Part shown: positions 1 through 10,976 of the stretch, one piece after another
Numbering within the stretch: the first letter of the stretch is position 1
Layout: every line of letters starts with the position of its first letter
Source of the DNA: Saposhnikovia divaricata
Taxonomy: Eukaryota; Streptophyta; Magnoliopsida; Apiales; Apiaceae
Length of the DNA: 64,000 nt
NCBI GenBank assembly: GCA_036435485.1
Contig: CM071598.1
Location: forward strand, 105,460,501-105,524,500
Direction: 5' to 3'
The notes under the pieces: model-generated
Databases searched by the model: none
What the model was told of the DNA's origin: nothing
What the model saw: only the letters and a program-made list of their open reading frames with translations
Position numbers and translations under genes: made by a program

Positions 1-832
1 TTCACAATATCTTTAACAATTAATATCTTGAAAGTTAATGGATGAAAGAGCTTGAAACTCTTAGTATACCTTTCTTAGATGATGGAGAGAGCCTAGGAAT
101 TATGTCTTGAATTATGAGTGAGGAGAAATGGAGGAAGAAGAAATTTTTCTTCTCCTTTTTGGTCTTGGTCGAGAGCTTCTCTTCCAAGGGGGGGAGAGCT
201 TTTTGGTTTTTGATTTTTGTGTGGTTGGTTGAATAATTGATAAAGTGATTGGGTGATACATATTGGTGTATGTATATGCATGGTACTAACCTAGGTATGG
301 CCTCTTGTACTATTGTCTCCTCCTTGGAAAAAGAAATGCAACTAGTTACTATTCCTCTTGCCATTTAGTTTAACTAGTTTGCTTTCTCCTAACTACTTGG
401 TTGCATGGGACTTGCATGCAATACTACTCCTTGTATCATTATTCTTCCACCAATGCTTGTCATTTAATCTTTAATTCGTATCATATCTTAATTAATCTTT
501 CGTAATAATATTTTGTCGCGTAGAGATTTCCCTCGTAATCCCTTAAGTACTTAATTGTGTAAATTCCTCGAATATCCATAATTCCTCGTCATAATCCTTA
601 ATAAATCTTTTAATACTCTAATCATTCTCAAATCCCAAGTTTTATAAATCTTACTAACAATAAGACTCTTGCCCTCAACAATCTTCTCTTTATCTTACAT
701 AGTGAATGTAACAACATAGTTTCTCAGACAATCAATTCCATTAAACAACAGGGATGACTAGAAAGGTTCCAAATTGACAATGTCACATGATATTAAATAA
801 AATAAAATATTGCAAAAATTAGGGTTCTTACA
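1..832 (-). repeat. Partial 3' LTR of the chromovirus
   Basis: The LTR boundary is the TG at 832 (minus strand), directly after the polypurine tract. The sequence begins TGTAAGAACCCTAATTTTTG. The rest of the LTR is AT-rich and extends left beyond the window, so its full length and the target duplication cannot be seen. No coding potential is visible in it. Confidence 0.7.
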
Positions 833-843
833 GCCTCCCCTCC

Positions 844-1869
844 TTAAAAGGATTCCGTCCCGAAATCAGGTTGAAAACAGTTGGGGTGCTTTTCACGCAT
901 CGCGCTCTCTAGTTCCCATGTTGATTCTTCGACATTCTGGTTCCTCCACAAAACTCTCACTAGTTTGACAACCTTGTTCCTCAACACCTGTTCTTTTCTA
1001 TCCATGATTTCTACGGGTTGCTCCACATAGGTTAAGTCTGGCTGCAGATCCACCTGATCATGTTCTATCACGTGTCGGAAGTCGGTATGGTAGGGTCGTA
1101 GCATGGACACATGGAACATATTATGTACTTGCTGCAAGCTCGGGGGTAAAGCCAATTCATAGGCTAACTTTCCAACTCGTTTCAAGATCTCAAAAGGTCC
1201 AATAAATCTTGGGCTTAGCTTCCCCTTCTTACCAAATCTCATCAATCCCTTCCACGGTGATACCTTTAACATCACAAACTCTCCTACCTCATATTCTTTG
1301 TCCTTGCGGGTCTGGTCTGCATACTTCTTCTATCTGTCTTGGGCCGCTACCAGCCGTCCTCTTATGAGTTCGATAGTTTCTCTTGTCTGTTGGACCAGTT
1401 CAGGCCCTAAAATCTCCCGCTCTCCAACTTCTTCCCAACACAAGGGAGACCGACATCTTCGTCCGTACAAAGCTTCATATGGGGGCATGCCTATACTTGC
1501 ATGGTAGCTGTTGTTGTAGGAAAATTCGATCAATGGCAAGTGGTCATCCCAACTTCCCTTGAAATCTATCGCACATACTCTCAACATGTCCTCGATGGTC
1601 TGGATCGTTCTCTCACTCTGTCCGTCTGTTTGGGGATGGTATGCAGTACTCATGTTTAACTTGGTCCCCACACAATCCTGAAAACTTCTCCAGAACCTGG
1701 AGTTAAATCTTGGGTCTCTATCTGATACAATGCTCACAGGAACCCCATGCCTAACCACAATCTCCTTTAAGTAAATATCTGCCAGCTTATCGACAGTGTA
1801 TCTCTCGTTGATTGGAAGAAAATGTGCCGACTTGGTCAATCGATCGATGATTACCCAAATGGCGTCATG
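844..1869 (-). pseudogene. Chromovirus integrase with chromodomain, 5'-truncated
   Basis: Minus-strand reading gives the second half of a gypsy integrase. It begins around DAIWVIIDRLTKSAHFLPI and continues through VSDRDPRF (second catalytic Asp) and HPQTDGQSER (catalytic Glu). It then continues into the C-terminal domain (SPRFIGPFEIL), the VHNMFHVSMLRPY linker and a chromodomain-like end (VEIMDRKEQVLRN...VLWRNQNVEESTWE). The zinc-binding N-terminus is missing. One in-frame TAG at 1327-1329 separates AAQDR from KKYADQTRKD; family consensus has Gln there, so CAG to TAG is likely. The reading frame is otherwise kept. The enzyme would have joined cDNA to host DNA, with the chromodomain steering target choice. 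It is not functional as it stands. Confidence 0.85.
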
Positions 1870-1875
1870 ATTAGT

Positions 1876-3928
1876 CTTGGTCCTTGAGTTGAATTACCCT
1901 CCCATTGAAAAGTTTGCTTTGGCATTGATAACAGCCTCGAGAAAGCTACGCCCGTACTTCCAGGCACATAAAATTGAAGTCCTGACGGACCAACAGTTGA
2001 GAAACATATTGCATAGCCCGAAGGCTAGTGGAAGACTAATCAAATGGGCGATTGAACTTGGAGAATTTGACATCACGTATAAGCCTCGAACAGCAATTAA
2101 GGCTCAGGCATTGGCTGACTTCGTGGTTGAATGCACCATTAGAAACCAAGAAGTCGGGGGGCAGAAGATGATAACAACCCCTGAGAAGCAAGATAAAGAT
2201 GAAGAACTTGTACCTGATCAGAAGGAATATTGGGTGCTCTATCTTGATGGAGCATCAAAAACAAAATCTAGTGGCGCGGGCTTAGTGTTGCAAAGCCCCG
2301 ATGGGTTCACAGTTGAATATGCTTTGAAGTTGGACTTTCCGACAACTAACAATGAAGCTGAGTATGAGGCCTTGATAGCCGGTTTAGGCTTGGCCAGAAT
2401 CATGAGGGTCAAGAATGTCAAAGTTTGTGGAGATTCAAGGCTTGTGGTATCACAAGTAAATGGTGAATTCGAAGCTAAGGATGAAACTATGGCGAAATAC
2501 CTGAGAGTCGTAAAGGCTGTTATGACTCAGTTTGAGGAATGCTATGTTGAGCACATTCCGAGAGAAGAAAACATTAAGGCCGATGCCCTGTCTAAGTTCG
2601 CTTCTTCCGAGATAGAAAATTATGCTGGGAGTGTCTACTTCTAGGTCTTGAAGGCCCCGACCGTTAACTCGAAATTAGTGGCACCAATTGATGTAGGGGG
2701 ATCTTGGATAGATCCTATCAAAGCTCACCTTGAAACCGGGTGGCTCCCAGACAATGGCTTGGAGGCACGAAAACTTTCAGTAAGAGCATTGAGATACACC
2801 TTGATTGAGGGCATTCTGTACAAAAGGTCATTCGTCATCCCATACTTGAAGTGTTTGAGGCCTCAAGAGGCAAGAGAAGCATTGGAGGAGGTTCATGAAG
2901 GGATATGTGGGCAACACTTGGGGGCCAGAGCCCTAGCTCACAAGATCACTCGACTAGGATTCTATTGGCCGGAGATGCTGGCCGATGCACAGAATTACGT
3001 CAAGAAGTGTGACAGATGTCAAAAACACGCTCCAATTGTAAGGCAACCGCATGAGATGTTAACGTCAGTGAACTCTCCCATCCCATTTGCAATGTGGGGG
3101 ATGGACATACTTGGTCCTTTTCCCATGGCTTCAGCACAAAGGAAGTTCTTGATAGTGGCCATTGATTACTTCACTAAGTGGATTGAGGCTAAACCTCTAG
3201 CCAAGATAACCACTAAACAAGTTGCCCAGTTCTTTTGGGAGAACATAATTTGCAGATATGGAATCCCACGAATTTTGGTTACAGACAATGGGACACAGTT
3301 CAATAATGAAGAGTTCAAGAAGTATTGTTAGGAGAATGCAATTGAGCTTCGTTTTACCTCAGTGGCTCATCCACAAGCTAATGGGCAAGCTGAGGTAGCT
3401 AATCAAATTATCCTTGATGGACTGAAAAAGAGGGTCGAACGCTCTAGGAACACTTGGGTAGATGAGTTGTTGCCCATACTATGGGCATACCGCACCACTT
3501 GTAAAGTGACAACTAGAGTAACCCCATTTCTGCTGGCTTATGGAGCTGAGGCAGTTGTGCCTTTGGAAATCATGCAAGCGTCACCTCGAGTTGAGGCATT
3601 TGAACCAGAGACTAAGGAAGAGGGCATGAGACTCGCTCTAGACCTGATTGATGAAGTCAGGGACGAGGCAAATGCTAGAAATATGGAGAATCAAAAGAAA
3701 GCATCCTTTTATTACAACCACAGGGTTAAGGAAAGGTTCTTCAAGCAAGGTGACTTAGTTCTGAGGAAGATCGAGGCTTCTGGAGTTGGCCAGAAGGGAA
3801 AGCTAGCCCCTAACTGGGAAGGGCCGTATCGAGTCAAGAAGATGTTGGGACGAGGATCATACAAGTTGGAGACCTTGGATGGGGTTGAGGTGCCCCGTAC
3901 TTGGCATGCCTTGAACCTCAAAGTTTAA
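1876..3928 (+). pseudogene. Retand-type pol: RNase H, archaeal-type RNase H, integrase
   Basis: One frame runs through the whole region with TAG stops at 2642-2644 and 3329-3331. It opens at YPPIEKFALALITASRKLRP, the RT/RNase H connection. The second RNase H follows with its acidic residues visible in YLDGAS, NNEAEYEAL, CGDSRLVV and ADALSK. The integrase has the zinc-finger remnant (KKCDRCQKH) and the DDE residues in WGMDILGPFP, VTDNGTQF and ANGQAEVANQ, then the C-terminal domain (LAPNWEGPYRV). The stop at 3329 lies between the second Asp and the Glu. The start is an artefact of truncation, not a real initiation codon. Three catalytic modules are recognisable but the gene cannot make a complete polyprotein. 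Confidence 0.88.
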
Positions 3929-4345
3929 TATGTATAAGCTATCCTTGTACGGATTCAGCTTTCTATCTATTTATTAGGAGAAGTAGAAATAAGGTTCGAT
4001 GAAACCATTCCAGGGCTTAACGCCCCGAGTAGGACAATAATAAGTTATGTAAGGGTTGAACCCATTTCGAATTATTAATGCAAGTTTGTTTTCCTTCAAT
4101 GATTCTGCGATTTTGTTTATGTACCAAGCACCTGTTGAGTGTAAGTCTAGAAAGACCAAGTACCGAAAACAAGTAAACAAACAAATGAGGAAACAAATGC
4201 ATAAATAAAGACCCCGAAGGGCCAACAGTTAAGTTACATCACCGAGATAGATAAAAGTTTGGTCCCGAAGGACCTTGATTAAAATCTAGAAATATAAAGC
4301 CACATGTGGCTAACAAGGCCATGCAAGGCCACAAACCAGCTCCAG
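3929..4345. other. Non-coding spacer between pol and the antisense ORF
   Basis: About 420 bases lie between the end of plus-strand pol and the convergent end of the minus-strand aORF. I see no conserved motif beyond the last codons of both genes. Transcripts from the two strands would converge and could overlap here. Confidence 0.6.
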
Positions 4346-5331
4346 CTACTCCTCCCCGGACTCCTCTTCGCCACTCTCCTCTTCGCCAGTCTCCTCTTCC
4401 CCACTCTCCTCCTCCGAGTCTTCACCGGAGTCATCACCGGGCTCGGCAATCACCATTGGCTGAACATTAGCAACTTCGGCCCCTTCTTCCTCGGAAGATG
4501 AATCAGAAGTAGAACTGCAATCATTTCGGATCAGTCTCTTGCCAGCGATGGGTTGACGAACTACTCCAACTTTCTTTGCAGGAGGGGGTTTCTTCCCACG
4601 GGAGCCAGAAGAAGATGAGTCTTGGCTAGCAACTTGAACAGCCCCCTTGGAGTTGTATCCAGAGCGTCGATGACTGCCTTTGGAGCCGGATCCCGATGTC
4701 TGAGGAATGACTTTAGTTCCCGAACCAGAAGCTAGGTTAGCCCGGTTGACACCCCAATTTGGGCAAGGAAAATCAGCCGGGTTGACAACAGATGGATGCC
4801 TATGACTCACAGCGTTAATGGCATTATCCCAACCAACAGACATGTTGAAGGGACGCATCTCATCATCATGATCATCAATGAGCTTAAGAAAATTTTAAGA
4901 CCTATGGTAGGCCTGGATCACCTTGTCAGCATCAGATGCCTTCTTTTTGGCTAGAGAAGAAAGTTGTTTACGGGTAGATGCAGCATTAGCTTCAGCACGA
5001 ACGACTTGGGAGTGCAGATCATCAATCTCTTCCTTGAACCTTGCTGAGTCATTCTTCAAGCTAATATTCTCATCCCTAAAAGCCCGGCCTTGAGTCGAAA
5101 CAGTTTGAAAATAAGCATTGGCCTGCAACAAGGAAATGGGTGAGCTACGAGGAATATGCAAAGTTGAAATCAATAACAGTATCAAACTTAACAGAGGGAA
5201 TTTCATACCTGATACAAGGCCTGAGCGCCCATGAGCTGAGACTCATCCATTTTATCGCCTGCATGCAGTGTCACTCGGTCAGGAGGAGTGATTGAAAGCT
5301 TGGACCAGTCTAGGGCTAGATAAGGACTCCC
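4346..5331 (-). pseudogene. Antisense ORF (aORF) of the Retand element, C-terminal part with an intron
   Basis: Removing the copia insertion and one copy of ctccc rejoins ...DSVFGS to PYLALDWSKLSITPPDRVTL in frame. The exon ends at ALYQ (5209) and a GT-AG intron of 86 bp spans 5123-5208. The next exon starts ANAYFQTVSTQGRAFRDENI and is a heptad-rich coiled coil (ENISLKNDSARFKEEIDDLH). A TAA at about 4892-4894 follows AYHRS; the frame then continues NFLKLIDDHDDEMRPFNMSV. It passes through a Ser/Gly-rich basic stretch to a Glu-rich acidic tail of repeated ESGEE/ETGEE and stops at 4346. Domain order is transposon-type domain, coiled coil, basic linker, acid tail. It is broken by the TAA and by the nested element. 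Confidence 0.75.
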
Positions 5332-7455
5332 CATCAATATCAGCACCAAGGATCTCCATCTCATTTAGATGAGACATCATCCTGAGAACATGATCCCTTA
5401 CAGGTGTTCCTTCAGCCATCTGAGTGTTCATTAAAGCCTTCATTGCTACTTGCTAGCAGCCCTATTCTGTTCTCCAAAAAGTTCCTTGAGATTAAAGAGC
5501 ATATCTGAAACAGTGGCCATAGCCTGATGCTGATGCTGCAAAACACCCGACATTGCTGCCAGAATGTAACATCGCGACATCTCATCAGCCTTAACCCACC
5601 GCCTATAATACTCCTTCTCACTTTCAGGAGCATCTTCAGCAGGCTGATCTGGCTTGGGTTCATAAGTACAAAATTTGTACTCCTCAGCAGTCAACACTAT
5701 GTCCAAATTACGTTTCCATTCAATATAGTTCGGTCCAGTAAGTTTGTTATCCTTAATTATGGTGAATAGTGGATTAAAGCCCATAATGATCTAATCCTGA
5801 GAATCATACATGTAACATATAATCAGATAGTTGCATAAATCTTAAATCCTATTGGTTTTCTCTAACAATTAATTAAAATTAATGCACTAATATTTAAACA
5901 CCATAAGTATCTGGTACGCCACGATGGGTGACATATATACCACTTAATTCGTTTAAATATTACTTCGGTCCTATTACTAAATAATACGCCATGTTTGGGT
6001 GGACTATATATTACCTTTCATAGCTAAGTGTATACCATTATCAAATCCTAAATTAATAGCAATAAGACCGGATTCCACCATTAAATATTTCAAATCAATA
6101 ATCGATAATAGGATAATTCCCAGATCGGGGGGAGCATTGTCAAGAGGCGTCACTTAAGACCCCTTTCTAGACAGAATCATCCTTTCTCTCAATATCAAAA
6201 ATCTATATTCAATCAGTGGTACCCTTCTAATTAATCGAATTCTATGAAACTTGGTATGCCACGTTGTGTGGCATGTATACCTTTCAATATTCGTAATTAA
6301 TTTAGGAAGTTTGTCCTAGTAATATCCATAACACTACCTGACACCATAAATCATATGCCACGTTAGGGTGGACTATATATAATTTATATTCGTCTTAGTG
6401 TTAAAATTACATACAAACAATAATGGAGACCGTGGGATTTAATTCCTAATTAATTCCCTCACCCACTTAGTATTTTTATTTAAAATTGAGGAATTTTATC
6501 TAGCATGCATCGCCTTATGTTATTTAATCGCAGTCCACATGTATCAAAATACACAAAACACATAACATAACAGCATGCTATACATGATTAAAGCATAATA
6601 AATAAATACTATGTCCATGTCGTCCTAATTATGTTAAACATGCAATTTAAAATTAATTACACACATAATTAACAACACACATAATTAATTATTTAAATCA
6701 ATAATCAAAAATCAGTGGAAAAAATTAAAATAAAATTTTCCACTATTATGGCCCCTTGAAAAATTTCCAGCCCTGTTCTGTTGGAAAAAAAAGTTTTCTG
6801 CCAAGAATTGCTGTTGCGCAGGAACATCATGCGTTACAAGCTTCTGGCACCTGTTGCGCAGGCGCAGCCTGCGTTACAGTCCCTTATCCGGCTGTGGCGC
6901 AGACCAGACCTGCGTTACAATCTTTAACAGGCTGTTGCGCATGTGGAACATGCGTTACTGCCTTCAAACCAGAATTTTTAAGTCGTGCGCCTCTTCCCTG
7001 CTGTCGCCAGACTTTCTGTGTCACTGTTCCTGTTCATCTTAATCAAAAATAAACTGAACCAGCATCCTTCAACAGCTACGCAGCGGATAAATTTTTTTCT
7101 CCGTTTTGATTTCCGATCGCACGTAATTGTTATAAAATACCCGGATCTTACAAAATCCATCAAACAATTACATAAAAAATAGATCTAATACAAAACTAAT
7201 TTGTAAAATCTATTCTAACACGATTAACCATCGTGTTTTACAACCACGATAAACCACGTGGAAACCAAACAAAATAACCACGATTAAATCACGTGGGATC
7301 CAAACACATAATTAAAATATACATGGTCATAATAGTGGATACTAACCTGCAAAACAAAATATACAAGCCTACCACCATATACATGTATATATAATTACGA
7401 CATGGACATCGTATCAAAAATCGCAGAACCATTGAACCAGGCTCTTGATACCAAT
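5332..7455 (-). repeat. Extra partial internal copy (PBS, leader, start of gag) of the nested copia
   Basis: The 2124 bp here match 25310-27433 almost base for base. They include the PBS (7441-7454), the leader and the first part of gag (start at 5784, MGFNPLFTIIKDNKLTGPNY). Gag has lost one base near 5455 (tgctagcag against tgcctagcag), so the frame shifts. The copy stops at ATTGATG|GGGAG, inside the gag segment reading ADIDGE. Near-identity of the two copies argues for recombination or tandem duplication rather than separate insertions. Confidence 0.85.
6811..6959 (-). repeat. Four-copy 40-bp leader repeat, left copy
   Basis: Four head-to-tail units begin at about 6811, 6851, 6892 and 6932. 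Each opens CTGTTGCGCA (third copy CTGTGGCGC) and closes near TGCGTTAC, so each holds an inverted GCGCA...TGCGT pair that could fold. The array lies in the copia 5' leader between PBS and gag. It is more GC-rich than the surrounding leader. Confidence 0.8.
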
Positions 7456-8560
7456 TGTTGGGACAATCAGATCTTGGCACTGCAATTTTTGATACAGTAA
7501 ATTAACGAGTACGAATAGAAAAGTCACCTTGTTAACGGTTGATTCCACACTCTTCTATTGTATTCCCAAATTCCCTTGAGCGAAGTGTGGCCTTCGTCTT
7601 CTCAAGTTAACCTCTCTTCTTGCTCCTGGGTGGCTACCAGATTTTTTCGACCAACCCTCGCAAGAAGAGAATAGGAATATATATAAGGCTACAATAGGGA
7701 TCATGGACAATTAGGTTGGGCCTTCTAGTTACATCTTGGGCATAGCCCAATGTAATTAAATATTAATTCAATCCACTAAAGAATTAATATTTGCACTACC
7801 TTTCCCAATACCGTAATTTAATTAATTAATTCGGTTCCAATATTATTTGCTTATTAAATTCCCCATGTTTAAAATATCGCATGTCCATTAATTAAATAAA
7901 TTACTGATAATTCATTTAATTAATATCTTTTATCCTTGATCATCCACTCAACCTTTATTTAATTATGCCGGAATAAATCCACCTGCAGGGTTTCACATAA
8001 TTAAATTTTTTGAGCTTTCAAGGGGACATCATTAACCCGAATATTATCAGGACATGGATTCCTTCAATAAATAATATTCACCATATATATTATTTCATCA
8101 CCCAAAATATAATGAAATAAATCAAAAGAATTATTTCATATATAAATCAAAGCATGTAAATAATATACACGTGTCAATTACTATATCTGGATTAAGAACC
8201 TAAGCATTAATAATAACATAGAATCTTAGTTCACCTTCTTAATCAGTATAAGGGAACAATTCTAAATTTGATCCTGTTCAATATACACAAAGTATACTAG
8301 TATTATTTATTAGTCAATATAAACTAATCTAAATAATACTACAGCCATTCTAGTGGATTGTCTAACACCACCTGTGCTGTGAACCATATTATATTATATA
8401 AACCGTATTTAATAATCTAATATTCTGTATCCCATTTGATACTAGATTATTCACAATATATAATATTTAGACAACATGTAAACATTTAAATGATTCTTAA
8501 TAAAATAGGCCAGAAATAAATGTATATACTTCAAATAAATATTTTCAGTATACACCAACA
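7456..8560 (-). repeat. 3' LTR of the nested copia element
   Basis: This 1105-bp LTR begins TGTTGGTGTATA at 8560 (minus strand), right after a short purine tract (AAGTGGGAGAT, 8561-8571), and ends CCCAACA at 7456. It is almost identical to the LTR at 27434-28483 apart from a roughly 55-bp segment missing there. Unusually, it is followed by a second PBS and leader instead of host sequence. Confidence 0.87.
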
Positions 8561-8633
8561 ATCTCCCACTTATACTCAAAATATTCTATGAGTATATCAG
8601 TGATTATTTAATCCACTATTACACAAAAAAAAA

Positions 8634-9465
8634 CTATGTGTCCATCCATCTGACTCCTATCGCTTCCACATGCCTGTCAAAAACTTTGGCTGGCAAGCTC
8701 TTTGTGAAAGGATCTGCCCGGTTGTCTTCTGATGATATGTGAGCCACAACTATATCTCCTCGCTTTACGATTTCTCGTATGAGATGATACTTACGTTCAA
8801 TATGTTTAGCTGCTTTGTGATCTCGCGGTTCCTTCGAATTTGCCACAGCACCAGTGTTATCACAATACACTGTCAAGCTCCTAAGCAAATTAGGTACTAC
8901 ATCCAAGTCCAAAAGGAAGTTCCTGAACCATACAGCCTCCTTTGCAGCCTCAGAGGCCGCGACGTACTCGGCTTCCATGGTAGAGTCTGCAATGCATTTC
9001 TACTTTACACTCCTCCATATAACGGCTCCACCTCCCAAAGTAAAAACATATCCCGAGGTTGATTTCCTCTTATCCCTATCTGATTGAAAATCTGAATCAG
9101 TATATCCCAAAGGAAATAGATCTGAGGCCTTGTAAATTAACATATACTCCTTAGTCCTTCTCAGGTACTTGAGTATAGTTTTTACTGCACTCCAATGTTC
9201 CTGACCTGGGTTTGACTGATATCTACTAACCATGCCTACAGCAAAGCAGATGTCAGGCCTCGTACATAACATAGCATACATTAAGCTTCCACATGCCGAA
9301 GCATAAGGAACTGCTTTCATGCTCTCTATATCCTTAGGTGTCGAAGGACACTGCTCCTTGGATAGAGCCACTCCATGCTTAAAAGGTAGAAAACCTTTCT
9401 TAGAGTTCTGCATGTTAAAACGAGCTAATACTTCATCAATGTAGGGCTCTTGAGATAAAGCCAAC
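8634..9465 (-). pseudogene. Copia RT end and RNase H
   Basis: This continues the RT cut at 22962: after removing Sire-A and one atcct copy the reading RDRKKR-MLALSQEPYIDEVL is in frame. It carries the connection (ASACGSLMYAMLCTRPDICF), RNase H motifs GYTDSDFQSDRDKRKSTSGY, MEAEYVAASEA, YCDNTGAVA and KHIERKYHLIRE, and stops at 8634. An in-frame TAG at 8997-8999 falls between WRSVK and KCIADSTMEAEY; relatives have Gln here, so CAG to TAG is probable. Confidence 0.87.
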
Positions 9466-10065
9466 ATCCTTGAAAGGCATATGACTCAGCCTATTTGTAG
9501 TTAGAGGATCCTAATCAACTTAAACCAAATTGTAAAAAGTAAATATACATATGAACTGTCACAGGAATCTCAAGAAGTATTATCTGTCAGAAGAAAGAAG
9601 AAAAGTCAATCTATAGTTTTGATGTCATACACTGGTAGACGATTCAGTTATCTGATCAAGCCCCAGTATAGCATTGAAGTGAATGGATTCATTTGAACAG
9701 TGACAGAGATTTTTCGAGTGATAGTTTGAAGATCAGTTACAGTACAAGAGAATTGAGAGAAGAAACAAACCACAACCTAAAGTCAAAAGTGAAGAAGCAT
9801 CGTTGAAGTTAGTCGTTCATGAACCAGACAGTACATCGAACGTCAACACAAATCAGTGGTAATTCTTTACTACCTCCAGTGGTTTGTAAGAATTAAATTA
9901 ATTATTTATTGATTTAATTAAATTCATTTATAATTGATATAAATCATTCAGTTGATTTAATTAAATGAATTAATTCTGGAAGAATTAATTTATTTATTAA
10001 ATTAATTATTGTATCAATTAAATATGAATTAATCATCATTAATTAATTAATTGGATCAATATGAC

Positions 10066-10440
10066 TTAAAGAAATGACTTAAATAAAGCTGGAAGGATTA
10101 TGTCTTATTGGTTAAAATTCGGTATGACCTAATCAGTTAAGTCATACCGAACACAGCTATTGAGTTAAGTCATACCGAGCATTGAAATTCAAGATTATGT
10201 CTTACCGACCTGATTTAGTCTTACCGACTTGTTGCCAGCTGTTGTAAGTCTTACCGAATTTCTGTTAAGTCATACCGACAAGTTTTATGTCTTAAGGGAG
10301 GTTTGTGTAAGTCTTAATGAAGGAAAACTAAGTCTTGGAAGCAGTTTAACTCATGCTGGAGCAGTTAAATATCCTACAGAAAGCCAGCAAGACCTGTTAC
10401 TGATATAAAAGAACAGAACAGAGCAGATTAAGTCATAACG
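10066..10440 (+). repeat. Sire-A motif array in the 5' LTR
   Basis: Six perfect direct copies of GTC(A/T)TACCGA start at 10141, 10169, 10199, 10218, 10248 and 10269, and one inverted copy (TCGGTATGAC) is at 10119-10128. Degenerate relatives (TATGACTTAA, GTCTTAAGGG, GTCTTAATGA, GTCTTGGAAG, GTCATAACGG) extend the array to about 10440. Spacing is irregular, so it is not a simple tandem satellite. It lies just upstream of the presumed TATA box, where promoter or enhancer sites would sit. Confidence 0.85.
10402..10410 (+). promoter_or_regulatory. Probable TATA box of the Sire-A LTR
   Basis: GATATAAAAG in the second half of the U3 candidate lies about 125 bp after the last perfect motif. The assignment is by sequence only; no start site can be seen. 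The same site recurs in the right LTR at about 22482-22490. Confidence 0.45.
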
Positions 10441-10877
10441 GAGAAACACAGCAGAAAACATAATATTCAGAACAGAATTCTCTCTCTCAAGAACACCAAG
10501 AACACCAAAGCTTAAACAATTCCCAGAAATTCAAGTTCTTCATCTTTGTAATATTCTATCCGATAGAACTTGTTTATTTGTGATTCTTGTACTACTAGCG
10601 AATTAAGTTTCCTAGTTCTTATCTTGATTATTATTAACTAAATTAGAAAAGTTCATGTCGAATTTTCTAATTAGTTATTAACATCTTGATAAGTTGTTAT
10701 ACTGATTTTGTAACACCACATCAAGTTAATATACAGTTATATTCAACTTGAAAAATTGTGTTAAATTATTCCGCACATAAATTTGTCTTTATCAAATTTT
10801 ATTTAAAGGACAAATTTCGATAAAAAGGTAAAGATTGTATTCAACCCCCCCTTCTACAATCTTATCGGACCTAACAA

Positions 10878-10890
10878 TTGGTATCAGAGC
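10878..10890 (+). other. Sire-A primer binding site
   Basis: TTGGTATCAGAGC starts two bases after the LTR end and matches the complement of the initiator methionine tRNA 3' end, the usual primer of plant copia elements. Confidence 0.92.
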
Positions 10891-10976
10891 CGATTGATTG
10901 ATACACAAATCAAAGATCCCATTTTACTCGATTAAAAATCATCCCCGAATTTTTTAACTCTCTTAAAAAATTCATC

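Larger units (their letters stand above)
1..1872 (-). mobile_element. Chromovirus (Ty3/gypsy, Tekay/Del-like), 3' fragment
   Basis: This is the 3' end of a gypsy element read on the minus strand: the integrase core, the integrase C-terminus with a chromodomain-like tail, a polypurine tract (CCTTTTAAGGAGGGGAGGC, minus strand, about 833-851) and then an LTR beginning TGTAAGAACCC. The gag, protease, RT and RNase H parts are absent. At about 1870-1876 the sequence switches abruptly to a plus-strand gypsy element of another clade, so the fragment was truncated there by deletion or recombination. The LTR runs off the left edge of the window. Assignment to Tekay/Del rests on the integrase and chromodomain wording and the LTR start; related chromovirus clades remain possible. 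Confidence 0.8.
9471..10876 (+). repeat. Sire-A 5' LTR
   Basis: The boundaries are TG at 9471 and CA at 10876, followed by the PBS. It contains the GTC(A/T)TACCGA motif array (10119-10278), a likely TATA box at 10402-10410 (GATATAAAA) and a C-rich end (ACCCCCCCTTCTACAATC). Confidence 0.95.

Noticed and set aside
6756..7052. Cys-rich small ORF in the copia leader, duplicated at 26735-26959
   Set aside because: It follows the 40-bp repeats, is antisense to the element, and changes frame and length between the two copies.
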